Assembly (NCBI GenBank): GCA_019186985.1
Contig: JABARQ010000017.1
Location: forward strand, 1 to 64,000
Length of the DNA stretch: 64,000 nt
Direction of reading: 5' to 3'
Source of the DNA: Prosthecobacter sp.
GTDB lineage: Bacteria > Verrucomicrobiota > Verrucomicrobiia > Verrucomicrobiales > Verrucomicrobiaceae
Both the position numbers and the translations under genes were made by a program. A model generated the notes under the pieces. That model was not told the DNA's origin. It searched no databases and saw only the letters and a program-made list of their open reading frames with translations. Of the stretch, positions 1-10,121 are shown one piece after another (position 1 is the first letter of the stretch; each line of letters opens with the position of its first letter).

Positions 1-217
1 GGGGCGACTGCCGGCGGAGGCGTATCTGAGGTGCCGGGTGAGGTATTTCACGGATGGTGAGGTGGTGGGGAGCCGGGGGTATGTGAACGGGGTGTTTGAG
101 GCGGAGAGGGGGAGGTATGGAGCGAGGCGGAAGACGGGGGCACGGCTGATGGCGGGGCTGTCGAGGGATGAGAAGCTGTATGCCCTGCGCGACCTCAAGG
201 TCGACAAGGTCGGCTGA
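1..217 (+). CDS. REP-associated tyrosine transposase, C-terminal part (runs off left edge)
   Basis: An open frame enters from the left edge and stops at a TGA at 215-217. The visible 71 residues include YLRCRVRYFTDGEVVGSR, then a FEAERGRYGARRKTGAR segment and a final LRDLKV. This pattern is typical of the C-terminal extension of IS200/REP-associated (RAYT) transposases common in Verrucomicrobia. The HUH and catalytic tyrosine regions would lie upstream, outside the window. It differs from the shorter RAYT at 3667-4146, which lacks this extension. Whether the gene is intact cannot be judged. Confidence 0.65.
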   Translation, partial: GRLPAEAYLRCRVRYFTDGEVVGSRGYVNGVFEAERGRYGARRKTGARLMAGLSRDEKLYALRDLKVDKVG

Positions 218-361
218 GGTGGTTTTTCGTGGAATTGTCAGCTCCGTCGCGGCGGTCCTTGTTTAGCTTGGCCGTGAAAATCTGACCGGCAGGTCTTGGG
301 GGCGGGGCTCATTCATCTACAAAAAGCTGGAACGACGTCCAGGCCGCCGCATCGTCGCTGC

Positions 362-1210
362 ATGTTCGTCTGGTCCAAGTTATCCTCTGAAAAGTGGTCC
401 GATGCCTGGGAAGAGCGATTTTCCGGCAATCCCGCCCTCAATCTCGTCATCACCACCGTCCCTGGCAGGGCCACCATTCGCGTGGAGGCTTATGCGGAGA
501 AGCGGAAGGATGTCGAGACGATCCGCAAGGAGTGGGGCGGCAGTGTGCGTGAGGTGAAGCAGCAGAACTGGGCGGCGCTTTCCAAGGAGCCCATGCCTGC
601 CATCGCGGTGCGTGACCGACTGGTGATCGTCAGCGCCCGGACCGAGGCGGAGTTCAAGAAGGAAAGGCGAGCCCATGCCGGTCGTGAGGTCATCGCCATC
701 CCCGCCGACATGGCCTTTGGCACGGGGCACCATGCGACCACAGCCACTGTGCTGAGGATGCTGGTGGATGCCGTGGACAAGCTCCAGGGCAGGCGCTGGA
801 CCATGGCCGACCTCGGCTGCGGCAGCGGCATCCTGGCCATCGCGGCCCGGAAACTAGGTGCCGCCAAAATCTGGGGCTGCGACTTCGATCCCAAGGCGGT
901 GCAGGTCTCCAGGGAGAACGCGGAGCGCAATCAGGCTGCGGGCATCAAGTTCACCAAGACGGATGTGCTGGCCTGGGAACCGAAGGAACAGTGGGACATC
1001 GTGGCGGCGAATATTTTTGCCGACATCCTGGAACAGGGTTTTCCCCAGATTGTCCGGGCCGTGAAACCCGGTGGTGTGCTCCTGGCCTCGGGTATTTTGA
1101 AGACCCAGGCGGGTCCCTGCCTGAAGGTCGCTGAATCTTGTGGAATCCACTGGGAACGGATTGTCACCAAGGGCAAATGGACCACCGCCTTTGGCCGGAA
1201 ACAGGGCTGA
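362..1210 (+). CDS. prmA: Ribosomal protein L11 methyltransferase PrmA
   Basis: This is a 282-residue SAM-dependent methyltransferase of the PrmA family, which methylates lysines and the N-terminus of ribosomal protein L11 in the cytoplasm. The substrate loop FGTGHHATT lies at about residues 119-127. SAM-binding motif I, DLGCGSG, is at 150-156, followed by the acidic motif GCDFDP, and the family-specific NIFADIL begins at N217. The N-terminal 110 residues match the L11-recognition domain in length, slightly divergent. The frame is open upstream to 296, but the ATG at 362 gives the usual family start and the upstream residues look non-coding. It is the first gene after the transposase remnant; no operon partner is evident. 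Confidence 0.9.
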   Translation: MFVWSKLSSEKWSDAWEERFSGNPALNLVITTVPGRATIRVEAYAEKRKDVETIRKEWGGSVREVKQQNWAALSKEPMPAIAVRDRLVIVSARTEAEFKKERRAHAGREVIAIPADMAFGTGHHATTATVLRMLVDAVDKLQGRRWTMADLGCGSGILAIAARKLGAAKIWGCDFDPKAVQVSRENAERNQAAGIKFTKTDVLAWEPKEQWDIVAANIFADILEQGFPQIVRAVKPGGVLLASGILKTQAGPCLKVAESCGIHWERIVTKGKWTTAFGRKQG

Positions 1211-1309
1211 AGCCGTCATCCCTGTGGTGTCTTCGCAGTGACAGAAAGTCTGTCTCAGCAAAAAACGTGCGTCCCGGACGAAGCGTGCTTAACTCCATGT
1301 CCCATCACC

Positions 1310-1789
1310 ATGGACCCATTGATTCAACTCCTCGCCATCAACTCCAACCGCTCCACCGCTGAGCTGTCTGGAATCCTCAGCCTCACGGAAGACGAAGTTC
1401 GCGCCCGCGTCGCCGCCGCCGAGGCCGATGGCACGATCCTGGGTTACAACGCCGTCGTGGACCGCCAGAAGGCCGGTCACCGCGGCGTCACCGCGCTGGT
1501 GGAGGTGAAGATCACCCCCGAGAAGGAGGGCGGCTTTGACCGCCTTGCCCGCCGCATCGCCAAGTTCGACCAGGTGCGCGAATGCTTTCTCATGAGCGGC
1601 GGCTATGACCTCGCCATCCTTGTGGAGGGCAAGGACCTCCTTGATGTGGCGAACTTCATCGCCGAAAAGCTCAGCACCATCGGCGGCGTGCTGTCCACCG
1701 CCACGCACTTCCAGCTGAAGGCCTACAAGCAGGCCGGCTTCCTGGTCAATGCCGCCGGTGACGAGGAGCGCCTCCCCGTCAGTCCCTGA
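1310..1789 (+). CDS. Lrp/AsnC family transcriptional regulator
   Basis: This 159-residue protein has an N-terminal winged helix-turn-helix (about residues 1-55, with the LLAINSNRSTAELSGIL start typical of Lrp/AsnC proteins). A C-terminal RAM-type ligand-binding domain follows (about 65-145; ALVEVKI, RECFLMSGGYDLAILVEG). These regulators sense amino acids and often control the adjacent metabolic gene. The aminotransferase gene starts 42 bp downstream on the same strand, so control of or co-transcription with it is likely. The frame is open from 1238, but the ATG at 1310 yields the canonical N-terminus. The effector is unknown. Confidence 0.85.
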   Translation: MDPLIQLLAINSNRSTAELSGILSLTEDEVRARVAAAEADGTILGYNAVVDRQKAGHRGVTALVEVKITPEKEGGFDRLARRIAKFDQVRECFLMSGGYDLAILVEGKDLLDVANFIAEKLSTIGGVLSTATHFQLKAYKQAGFLVNAAGDEERLPVSP

Positions 1790-1831
1790 TCCACGTCCCT
1801 GAGCCCCAGCCTTCAGATCAAGCCCAGCCTC

Positions 1832-3007
1832 ATGGACTATTCCAACAAACTATGTACCCAGATCCAGGACCTGCCGCGATCTGGCATCCGTGACTTCTTT
1901 GAGCTCGTCATCGGCAGAAGTGACGTGATCTCACTCGGCGTCGGCGAGCCTGACAAGTCAACCCCCTGGCCCATTCGCGAGGCGGTCATCCGCTCGCTCG
2001 AGAAGGGCCAGACCTCCTACACCTCCAACCTCGGCCTCGAGCCGCTGCGCGTGCTCATCAGCGAGTACGTCGAGAAGCAGTTCCGCGTCACCTACGATCC
2101 GAAGACCGAGATCCTGGTGACGGTGGGCGTGTCCGAGGCACTCGACCTCGCCTTCCGCGCCGTGCTCAATCCCGGCGACGAGGTGATTTATCACGAGCCC
2201 TGCTACGTCAGCTACAGCCCGAGCATCAAGATGGCCTACGGCGTGCCCGTGGTCGTCAACACCCGCGAGGAGAACAACTTCGCCCTCATGGCAGCGGACG
2301 TGGAGAAGGCCATCACGCCGAAGACCAAGGTCATCGCCCTCAACTTCCCCACCAACCCGACCGGTGGCATCATGCCGCCCGAGGAGCTGGAGAAGATCGC
2401 CGCCCTGGCCGTGAAGCATGATTTGTTCGTCTTCACCGACGAGATCTACTGCGAGCTGCTTTACGACAACCGCCAGCACAAGAGCATCGTCGAGTATCCC
2501 GGCATGAGGGAGCGCACCGTGCTGCTGCATGGCTTCAGCAAGGCTTTTGCCATGACCGGCTGGCGACTTGGCTATGCCTGCGCCCCCGCACCGCTGCGTG
2601 AGGCCATGATGAAGGTGCACCAGTACTGCATGCTCTGCGCGCCGATCATGAGCCAGATCGCCGGCATCGAGGCCCTGAAGATGGGCGCCAGCGCCTACGA
2701 GGAGATGCGTCAGAGCTACGAAATGAGGCGCAACATCATCGTCGGCCGCCTGAACGGCATGGGCCTGCACTGCTTCAATCCCGGCGGGGCCTTCTACGTC
2801 TTCCCCGAGATCCGCAGCACCGGCCTGAGCTCGAAGGAGTTCGCCATCAAGCTGCTTGAGAAGAAGAGCGTCGCGGTTGTTCCCGGCAACGCCTTTGGCG
2901 CCGCCGGCGAGGGCTTTGTCCGCTGCTGCTATGCCACGGCGCCCGAGCTGATCGTCAAGGCCATGGACCTCATGGAGGAGTTTGTGAACGAAGTGCGCGC
3001 CGCCTGA
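1832..3007 (+). CDS. PLP-dependent class I/II aminotransferase (aspartate/aromatic type)
   Basis: This 391-residue fold-type I aminotransferase has all key residues visible: N175 in NFPTNPTGG, D203 in FTDEIY, the PLP lysine K237 in GFSKAFAMTGWRLGY, and R364 in GFVRCCYA for the substrate alpha-carboxylate. Length and motifs fit the subgroup that includes aspartate, alanine and aromatic aminotransferases and PatA-like enzymes. The exact donor and acceptor cannot be set from sequence alone. The adjacent Lrp-type regulator suggests an amino-acid-responsive role. A perfect 20-bp palindrome follows the stop and may end transcription. Confidence 0.88.
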   Translation: MDYSNKLCTQIQDLPRSGIRDFFELVIGRSDVISLGVGEPDKSTPWPIREAVIRSLEKGQTSYTSNLGLEPLRVLISEYVEKQFRVTYDPKTEILVTVGVSEALDLAFRAVLNPGDEVIYHEPCYVSYSPSIKMAYGVPVVVNTREENNFALMAADVEKAITPKTKVIALNFPTNPTGGIMPPEELEKIAALAVKHDLFVFTDEIYCELLYDNRQHKSIVEYPGMRERTVLLHGFSKAFAMTGWRLGYACAPAPLREAMMKVHQYCMLCAPIMSQIAGIEALKMGASAYEEMRQSYEMRRNIIVGRLNGMGLHCFNPGGAFYVFPEIRSTGLSSKEFAIKLLEKKSVAVVPGNAFGAAGEGFVRCCYATAPELIVKAMDLMEEFVNEVRAA

Positions 3008-3035
3008 GCGCGGTGGCAAGAGGCATGACCCGTCA

Positions 3036-3055
3036 CGGAAGGCCCGGGCCTTCCG
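3036..3055. terminator. Perfect 20-bp palindrome between convergent genes
   Basis: The 20 bases from 3036 form a perfect palindrome (CGGAAGGCCC followed by its reverse complement). It lies 29 bp after the aminotransferase stop and before the 3' end of the convergent acyl carrier protein gene. A hairpin here could serve as a bidirectional terminator. There is no T-tract on either side, so a factor-dependent site or a protein-binding site is also possible. Confidence 0.4.
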
Positions 3056-3240
3056 GCGGAGTCGTGCTGCACTCGGTCAACGTGATTGACGCATGCTGTG
3101 AAGGCCGGGCTTGAATGGCCCAGACACAAGGATGCAATGACCAAGGCAGGCTCAGTCATTGAAGACCCAGGTGTTGAGGCCGGGCGGCTGCGAACGCCTT
3201 TCAGGGGGGTCACGAGATGAAGCTCATGCCGGCTTTTGAT

Positions 3241-3474
3241 TCATCCCAAATGACCCAGCCAGGCGGCGATGGAGGCCGGGGTTTGAAAATGCTCCCGTCG
3301 AATCTCGGCCACGGGAACACTGAGGCCAAGGCTGCGCTCGATCTGCAGCAGCAGCTGCATCAGCGCCAGGGAGTCGAGTCCGAGCGCGAAGAGGTCGCTG
3401 TCGGCCTGGAGGGCCTCCTCGGTTTCCACGACGTGATGTGTGTTCAGGATTTCGATGATGTGATCGGCGGTCAT
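3241..3474 (-). CDS. Orphan acyl carrier protein
   Basis: This 77-residue protein has the four-helix acyl carrier architecture and the phosphopantetheine attachment motif GLDSL, with the modified serine at residue 35. No ketosynthase, acyl-transferase or adenylation gene is next to it, so it is unlikely to be the housekeeping AcpP, which normally sits with fab genes. It may serve a specialised acyl or aminoacyl transfer partner encoded elsewhere. It is convergent with the aminotransferase, and its upstream side abuts the transposase region. Confidence 0.85.
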   Translation of the reverse strand: MTADHIIEILNTHHVVETEEALQADSDLFALGLDSLALMQLLLQIERSLGLSVPVAEIRREHFQTPASIAAWLGHLG

Positions 3475-3590
3475 GCGGGCAGCGGGCCAGATCTCAGCAC
3501 AAGCCGCTGTCGGCAGTCACGTCAAGCGCACGAATGTCGGCAGGACCGGCATGCGTGTGGGTCGAAACCTAAAACGTCCCACCAGCGCAC

Positions 3591-3633
3591 AGGATCTTGG
3601 TCTTTCCTTTGAATCTGGAAATTCCAAGATCTT
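3591..3633. repeat. Long imperfect inverted repeat in front of the REP-associated transposase
   Basis: The arms AGGATCTTGG (3591-3600) and CCAAGATCTT (3624-3633) pair with one mismatch. Inner arms TTTCC (3603-3607) and GGAAA (3617-3621) extend the stem across a 2x2 internal loop. The structure ends 33 bp before the transposase ATG at 3667. It could be a leader hairpin limiting transposase expression, a terminator for read-through, or a recognition site for the enzyme. Confidence 0.5.
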
Positions 3634-3666
3634 GTGATGCCACTTTGGTTGCAACACGGTCCTGTC

Positions 3667-4146
3667 ATGCCCCATGAATACGATTTTCCGCCGATTGGCC
3701 GTTGCACGCCTGCCCAGGGCGTTTGGCCAACTTTTGATGGGAGCACGATCCTGTGGTGCACCGTCTGTGCGGATCAGCGTTGCTCTTGGTGTGCACAGGA
3801 GGCTGTCTTTGCTATCCTGCGTGAAGTCTGGTCCGATGCATGCAACGCTTGGCTTGTCGGTGACTTCCTGATCATGCCCGACCATGTGCACTTTTTCGCC
3901 ACGCCCAAGAATGGGCCGTGGGTCGAGGTTGAAAGATGGACTGCCTTTTGGAAGGACCGTTTCAGCAAACGTACACCGGATCCTTCGTGGCGATGGCAGC
4001 GCGGCCTCTTTCACCATCGATTGCGAAGCGAACAGGACTATCTGGAAAAGGTCACCTACATGCATCAGAACCCGGTTCGAGCCGGACTCGTTCAGGCACC
4101 GGAATCGTGGGGATGGCAGTCCCGCATTCACATGATTCGCTGGTAA
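3667..4146 (+). CDS. REP-associated tyrosine transposase (IS200-like, HUH family)
   Basis: This 159-residue single-strand transposase starts with MPHEYDFPP, the usual RAYT beginning. The HUH metal-binding motif PDHVHF places histidines at about residues 73 and 75. A C-terminal helix, DYLEKVTYMHQNPVRAGLV, carries tyrosines 125 and 131, of which one should be the catalytic nucleophile. RAYTs mobilise or maintain REP palindromes and occur as single-copy chromosomal genes. Two REP-like palindromes lie 38 and 242 bp downstream, and an inverted repeat lies upstream, which fits. The frame is open to 3634, but the ATG at 3667 matches the family start. Confidence 0.85.
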   Translation: MPHEYDFPPIGRCTPAQGVWPTFDGSTILWCTVCADQRCSWCAQEAVFAILREVWSDACNAWLVGDFLIMPDHVHFFATPKNGPWVEVERWTAFWKDRFSKRTPDPSWRWQRGLFHHRLRSEQDYLEKVTYMHQNPVRAGLVQAPESWGWQSRIHMIRW

Positions 4147-4183
4147 ATCTGCCAGGATTGACCTCCGAGGCCGGCGAGGGGCT

Positions 4184-4208
4184 GGTAGGGCCGACCTGCG
4201 TGTCGGCC
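4184..4208 (+). repeat. REP-like palindrome 1
   Basis: GGTAG is followed by a perfect 7-bp stem, GGCCGAC/GTCGGCC, around the loop CTGCGT. The same head and loop occur in the inverted copy at 4388-4411, with a different but self-complementary stem. Such compensatory stem changes with a fixed head and loop are what REP sequences processed by a RAYT look like. Confidence 0.7.
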
Positions 4209-4387
4209 GAAGCCTTCGGGGGCGGGGCGAAGGTGGCTGAGGTCACGCTTGCTTGAGAAATGCATTAAGAACTTCGTGCCTCTGAGTCATCTTCCGCATC
4301 CAACAACGCTTTTTCGAGCTTTTTTAAACCGGAATCCGTTCCCTCCTTCAACGCAGCTCCGCGCCTCCGCCGCCCGCAGACATTTCA

Positions 4388-4411
4388 GACGCGACGCAGC
4401 GCGTCCCTACC
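4388..4411 (-). repeat. REP-like palindrome 2 (inverted relative to copy 1)
   Basis: Read on the minus strand this is GGTAG, stem GGACGCG, loop CTGCGT, then CGCGTC(T), with the outermost pair a G-T wobble. Head and loop are identical to copy 1 while both stem arms changed together. The two copies form an inverted pair about 200 bp apart between the transposase and the hydrolase gene. The rest of the 4147-4507 gap shows no coding potential. Confidence 0.7.
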
Positions 4412-4507
4412 CATGGTATGGCCGCCAAGCGTGCCGGCCCAAGCTTCCGGCTATGGACTCCTTCTTTTTTCTCCGTGAACATGTCCTGCGCCATGACGTT
4501 TTGTCCG

Positions 4508-5551
4508 ATGATGTTTCGAATCCTTCTCACCTTCGGTTTGTTCATGTCCCTGACTTCATCCGTCCTTGCCCAGGCCGTTGCGACCTCCGCCCGCGTGCCT
4601 GGCTGGCCGGAACAGGTGATGCAGGTGGAGATTCCGGTGAGTGATGGGGCGATGCAGAAGGCGATGTGGTTTGCCCCGGCGAAGGCGGATAAGAAACCCC
4701 TGCTGATCGGGCTGCACACCTGGAGCAGCAGTTATTCTTCCGCCGGCGGGGATGCGGTGTATGCAGAGTGGTGCATCGCGCAGGGCTGGGCCTTTGTGCA
4801 TCCGGACTTCCGCGGGCCCAACCGCACGCCTCAGGCCCTGGGCAGTGACCGGGCCGTGCAGGACGTTGTCGAGGCGGTGGCCTGGGCGAAGCAGCAGACG
4901 GCCGTGGACGAGCAGCGCATCTACCTCGTTGGCGTCAGCGGCGGCGGGCACATGGCGATGCTGATGGCCGGGCGGCATCCGGAGATCTGGGCTGCGGTCA
5001 GCGCCTGGTGCGGCATTGGCGACGTGGCCCGCTGGCATCAGGAGCACTCTCGCGACGGCAAGGAGGACCGTTATGCCCGCGACATCATCGGAGCGCTTGG
5101 CAGGGCACCGGTGAAGGATGACGCCGAGGCCTGGAGGCGTTCTCCGGAAAGCTGCCTGTCGAATGCCGCAGGCCTGCCGCTGGACATCGCGCATGGCATT
5201 CATGACGGACGCAGCGGCAGCGTGCCGTTTGAGCATTCGCTGCGCTGCTACAACCAGGTGGTGAAGCCGGAGGCGAGGCTGGATGCGGCGGGCATCCAGT
5301 CGTTTTATGCCACACAGAAGCTGCCTGAAGGCTGGCCTGCGGCGGGAGAGGATCCCTTGTTCGGCGAGCATCGTCCCCTGTTCCGGGCGGTCAGCGGCAA
5401 CACGCGGGTGACCGTGTTTGAAGGCGGTCACGAGATCGTTCATCAGGCTGCCCTGAACTGGCTGGCCGCGCAGCGAAAGGGCTCGCCGCCCGTGTGGGAG
5501 GTGAAGGACTTCATCCCGCTCGACCCGCTGCGCAGCCAGAGCGGCAAATAA
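4508..5551 (+). CDS. Secreted alpha/beta hydrolase (prolyl oligopeptidase-like fold)
   Basis: The protein has about 347 residues and opens with an N-terminal signal peptide (FRILLTFGLFMSLTSSVLAQ), so it is exported. The nucleophile elbow is GVSGGGH. A plausible acid lies in HGIHDGRSG and the catalytic histidine in FEGGHEIVH, giving a complete triad. HTWSSSYSSAGG after the first strands supplies the oxyanion hole. Related proteins include peptidases and acetyl xylan or cutin-like esterases, so the substrate is not set. In-frame ATGs at 4481, 4493, 4508 and 4511 precede the signal peptide; 4508 or 4511 gives the most normal leader. It is convergent with the DUF1501 gene. Confidence 0.75.
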   Translation: MMFRILLTFGLFMSLTSSVLAQAVATSARVPGWPEQVMQVEIPVSDGAMQKAMWFAPAKADKKPLLIGLHTWSSSYSSAGGDAVYAEWCIAQGWAFVHPDFRGPNRTPQALGSDRAVQDVVEAVAWAKQQTAVDEQRIYLVGVSGGGHMAMLMAGRHPEIWAAVSAWCGIGDVARWHQEHSRDGKEDRYARDIIGALGRAPVKDDAEAWRRSPESCLSNAAGLPLDIAHGIHDGRSGSVPFEHSLRCYNQVVKPEARLDAAGIQSFYATQKLPEGWPAAGEDPLFGEHRPLFRAVSGNTRVTVFEGGHEIVHQAALNWLAAQRKGSPPVWEVKDFIPLDPLRSQSGK

Positions 5552-5577
5552 GGCTCGCGGTTTTGTCGCATCGTTGG

Positions 5578-6995
<1,418 letters not shown>

Positions 6996-6999
<4 letters not shown>

Positions 7000-9311
7000 T
7001 CCCGGGTGATGGTTTCGTCGAGGTTGAGCAGGACGCGGGCGGCGTTCAGCGTGTCGAGCTTCTTCAGCACGGCGAGTTCGTCAGGTCTGGCGCTGCGTGC
7101 GGTGCAGCGCATGAAGGCGGCTTCGAGGCCGTCCTTGCGGATGATCTTCTCCAGGGCGGTGGCGAACTCGAAGAAGCCGCTGTCATTCATGAGCGTGAGG
7201 GCCTGGAGGGGTGTGTTGCTGCGGATGCGACGGGTGCAGGTGCTGAAGCCTTCCGGGGCGTCAAACACCGTCAGGGAGGGCGGTGGCGAGGCGCGATAGA
7301 CAAAGGTGTAAAGGCCTCGGCGGTAGCGGTCCTCGCCCTTGCTGACCGTCCACACACGCTTCACCTGGCCCTGGCCCATGACGCCGTCGGGGATGGGCGG
7401 ATACACCGGAGGTCCGCCGAGCTTCGGTGACAGCAGGCCGCTGACCGTCAGGCATACGTCACGAACGACCTCGGCGTCGAGGCGCAGGCGTGACTGGCGT
7501 GCGAGCAGGTGGTTGCCGGGATCTTTTTCGGCAAGGTCCGCACGCATCGCGGAGCTCTGCCGGTAGGTCTGCGAGGTGACAATGAGGCGGTGCAGATCCT
7601 TGAGGCTCCAGTTTTTCGCCATGAACTCGGTGGCAAGCCAGTCGAGCAGCTCGGGATGACTGGGCAGCGTGCCCTGCGAGCCGAAGTCGTTCTCCGTTTC
7701 GACGATGCCACGGCCGAAATACTGCTGCCAGACACGGTTGACGATGACGCGTGCGGTGAGCGGATTCTTCGGGCTGACCAGCCAGCGGGCGAGGTCAAGG
7801 CGGTTTGCCTGGGCGGGGTTGCCTTCAAACGGATGCAGGATCTGCAGCGTGCCCGGCTTCACCTCCTCGGCCGGACGGGTGAAGTCGCCCTTGATGAAGA
7901 CGTGGGTCTTGCGCGGCTTGGGCAGCTCCTTCATCACCAGCGTTGTCGTGCCCTGGTTGAGGAGGACCTCGAGCTCCTTGTAGCGGTCGTTCAGGATGCG
8001 CAGAGGGTCGCTGGGCGGCGCAAACACGCCGAACAGGGCGAGGTTGTCATTGAGCGATCGTTTGTTCGCGGGTTTTTCGACGGCCTTTTTCACGGCCCCT
8101 GAAAGCTTCTGGCGGAACCCGGGCGCCATCTCCTTCTCCCAGGCCGTGACCTCGGCGTAGCGTTCCTTCACCAGGGCCTGGAGCTTTGCCTCGGCCTGCT
8201 TGTGCTCGGCGGCGAGGGCTTTCACGTCCACCTTGGGATCGAACACCTTCATCGTGGGCTCGTCCTGGTTGTTCAGGAAGGCGAAGAGCTGATAGTACTC
8301 CTTTTGCGCAATGGGGTCGAACTTGTGGTCGTGGCACTGCGCGCAGCCCACGGTGAGGCCCAGCCAGACGCTGCCGGTGGTGGCGACACGGTCAAAGACG
8401 CTGTCGATGCGGAACTGCTCCTTGTCGATGCCGCCCTCCTGGTTGATCTGGGTGTTGCGATGGAAGCCTGTGGCGATGATCTGGCTCTCCCTGGCCTTGG
8501 GAAGAAGGTCGCCGGCCAGCTGCTCGATGGTGAACTGGTCAAAGGGCATGTCCTGATTGAGGGCGTCGATGACCCAGTCGCGGAACTTCCAGATCTGACG
8601 CGGTGCGTCGATGGAGTAGCCGTTGGAGTCCGCATAACGCGCCTGATCGAGCCACCAGCGGCCCCAGCGTTCGCCATAATGGCGGCTGGTCAGCAGCTGT
8701 TCCACGGTTTCGCGATACTTGGAATCGGACCATGAAGACAGCGCCTGCAAGTCGGCAGAAGACGGAGGCAGGCCGGTGAGGTCGAGGAAAATTCGCTTTA
8801 GCAGCGTGGCGGGGGCGGCTTCGGGGGACGGCTTCAGGCCTTCCCGGGCGAGCCGAGCCTGGATGAAGCGGTCGATGGGATGGGCAGCGCCATTGACGAC
8901 GGGCGGCTGCACGCGTCTGGGGGGCTCGAAGGCCCAGTGGCGCTGGTAGGTGGCGCCTTGTTCGATCCAGGCCTTGAGGATGGCGCGTTGTCCTGCGTTG
9001 AGCGGCGGCTTGTGCGACTTGGGCGGAGGCATGACCTCGTCCTTGTCATCGCTGATGATGCGCAGCCAGGCGTCGGATTTGGCGGGGTCACCCGGCACGA
9101 TGCCACGCGCGCCGTCGCGGTCCTCAATCGCGCCTTCAAAGGTGTCGAGCCGGAGATCGCCCTCACGGTGCTTGGGGTCGAAGCCATGGCAGGCGAAGCA
9201 GTTTTCCGAGAGGATGGGCCGCACATCGCGGTTGAACTCGATCTTCGACGGCAGCGCGGCGGCGAGCGAGGCCAGTGGCAGGAGGGAGGAGATGAGGAGG
9301 CAGCGAGACAT
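6996..9311 (-). CDS. PSD1 cytochrome c / DUF1549 / DUF1553 protein
   Basis: This protein of about 771 residues has a signal peptide (SRCLLISSLLPLASLAAALP). A planctomycete-type cytochrome c domain follows, with the heme motif CFACH and the distal region DKDEVMPPPKSHKPPL. Next come DUF1549 (DLTGLPPS, WGRWWLDQARYADSNGYS, GCAQCHDHKFDP) and the C-terminal DUF1553 (LARWLVSPKNPLTARVIVNR, TPLQALTLMND). The protein is periplasmic and probably redox active. The start at 9311 was chosen because the leader begins there, although the frame is open to 9380. It is the first gene of a two-gene operon with DUF1501. The electron acceptor or substrate is unknown. Confidence 0.88.
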
Positions 9312-9407
9312 GCGGACGCCCCTAGTAACGTCGGAAGGGGCCGGTGTCTGGCTTGTGATATGAGCGCGAATGCCTGTCAAATCCGGCTGCTGCCGCCGCT
9401 CTCCCTG

Positions 9408-10121
9408 TTACCAGGAACGTGCTGTCTCCAGGTTTTTGCGGAAGCCTTCGCGCACGAGGGAGAGGTCGGAATCCATGGCCAGCCAGGTGAAGCCCAGGGA
9501 CTTCAGCTTTTCCTTGTCATCGGCATGCCGGACCAGGATGCCGCTGCCCTTGCCATGACTGTGCGCCGCACTGACGATGCCGGTGACGCATTCATCGAAG
9601 CTTTTCGGCGACTGGCGCGCCCTGAGGTCGAAGGAGAGGTCGGCGGGGCCGATGAAGAGGGCGTCGATGCCCTCCACGGCCGCGATGGCCTCGGCGTTGG
9701 CGACGCCTTCAACCGTTTCAATCTGGGCCAGGATGACGGGCCTGGGCGGAGTGTGGTCGCCGGGCAGCCGCATTCCATAGCCATAGGCGCGTACGGTGCG
9801 TGAGACGCCGCGGTGGCCGCGTGGCGGGTAGTGGGCGCAGCGCACACAGTGCTCCGCCTCGGCGGCCGTGTTGACATGCGGCACCATGATGCCATGGGCG
9901 CCCCAGTCGAGGACCCTGCCGATGAGGTCGGAATGAGGGGCGCTGACACGCACGATGGCGAGCGTGCCGTCGCTGAGGGCACGTAGCTGGTTAGGCAGGG
10001 CTGCCTCGGATTCACAGCCGTGCTCGAGGTCGATGAGGACCCAGTCGAAGCCGCATTCGGCGGCGAGTTCGGCGACTGCGGGCGAGCCAAGGGAGAGGAA
10101 GGTGCCGATGTGGGGCTTCAT
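9408..10121 (-). CDS. HpcH/HpaI family aldolase
   Basis: This 237-residue TIM-barrel aldolase is of the class II HpcH/HpaI type, which cleaves 2-keto-3-deoxy acids to pyruvate or a related keto acid plus an aldehyde. Visible motifs are WVLIDLEHG near residue 30, HGIMVPHVNTAAEAE, the metal-binding glutamate in ILAQIETVEG, and FIGPADLSFDL. Its ATG overlaps the phosphotransferase stop by 4 bp. It is the last gene of a minus-strand cluster with a transporter and a kinase-like protein, which suggests a small catabolic route for an imported acid. The substrate is unknown. Confidence 0.85.
   Translation of the reverse strand: MKPHIGTFLSLGSPAVAELAAECGFDWVLIDLEHGCESEAALPNQLRALSDGTLAIVRVSAPHSDLIGRVLDWGAHGIMVPHVNTAAEAEHCVRCAHYPPRGHRGVSRTVRAYGYGMRLPGDHTPPRPVILAQIETVEGVANAEAIAAVEGIDALFIGPADLSFDLRARQSPKSFDECVTGIVSAAHSHGKGSGILVRHADDKEKLKSLGFTWLAMDSDLSLVREGFRKNLETARSW

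Noticed and set aside
1203..1226. CAGGG-N13-CCCTG hairpin after prmA as a terminator
   Set aside because: The stem is short, the loop is long and no T-tract follows, so the signal is too weak to annotate.
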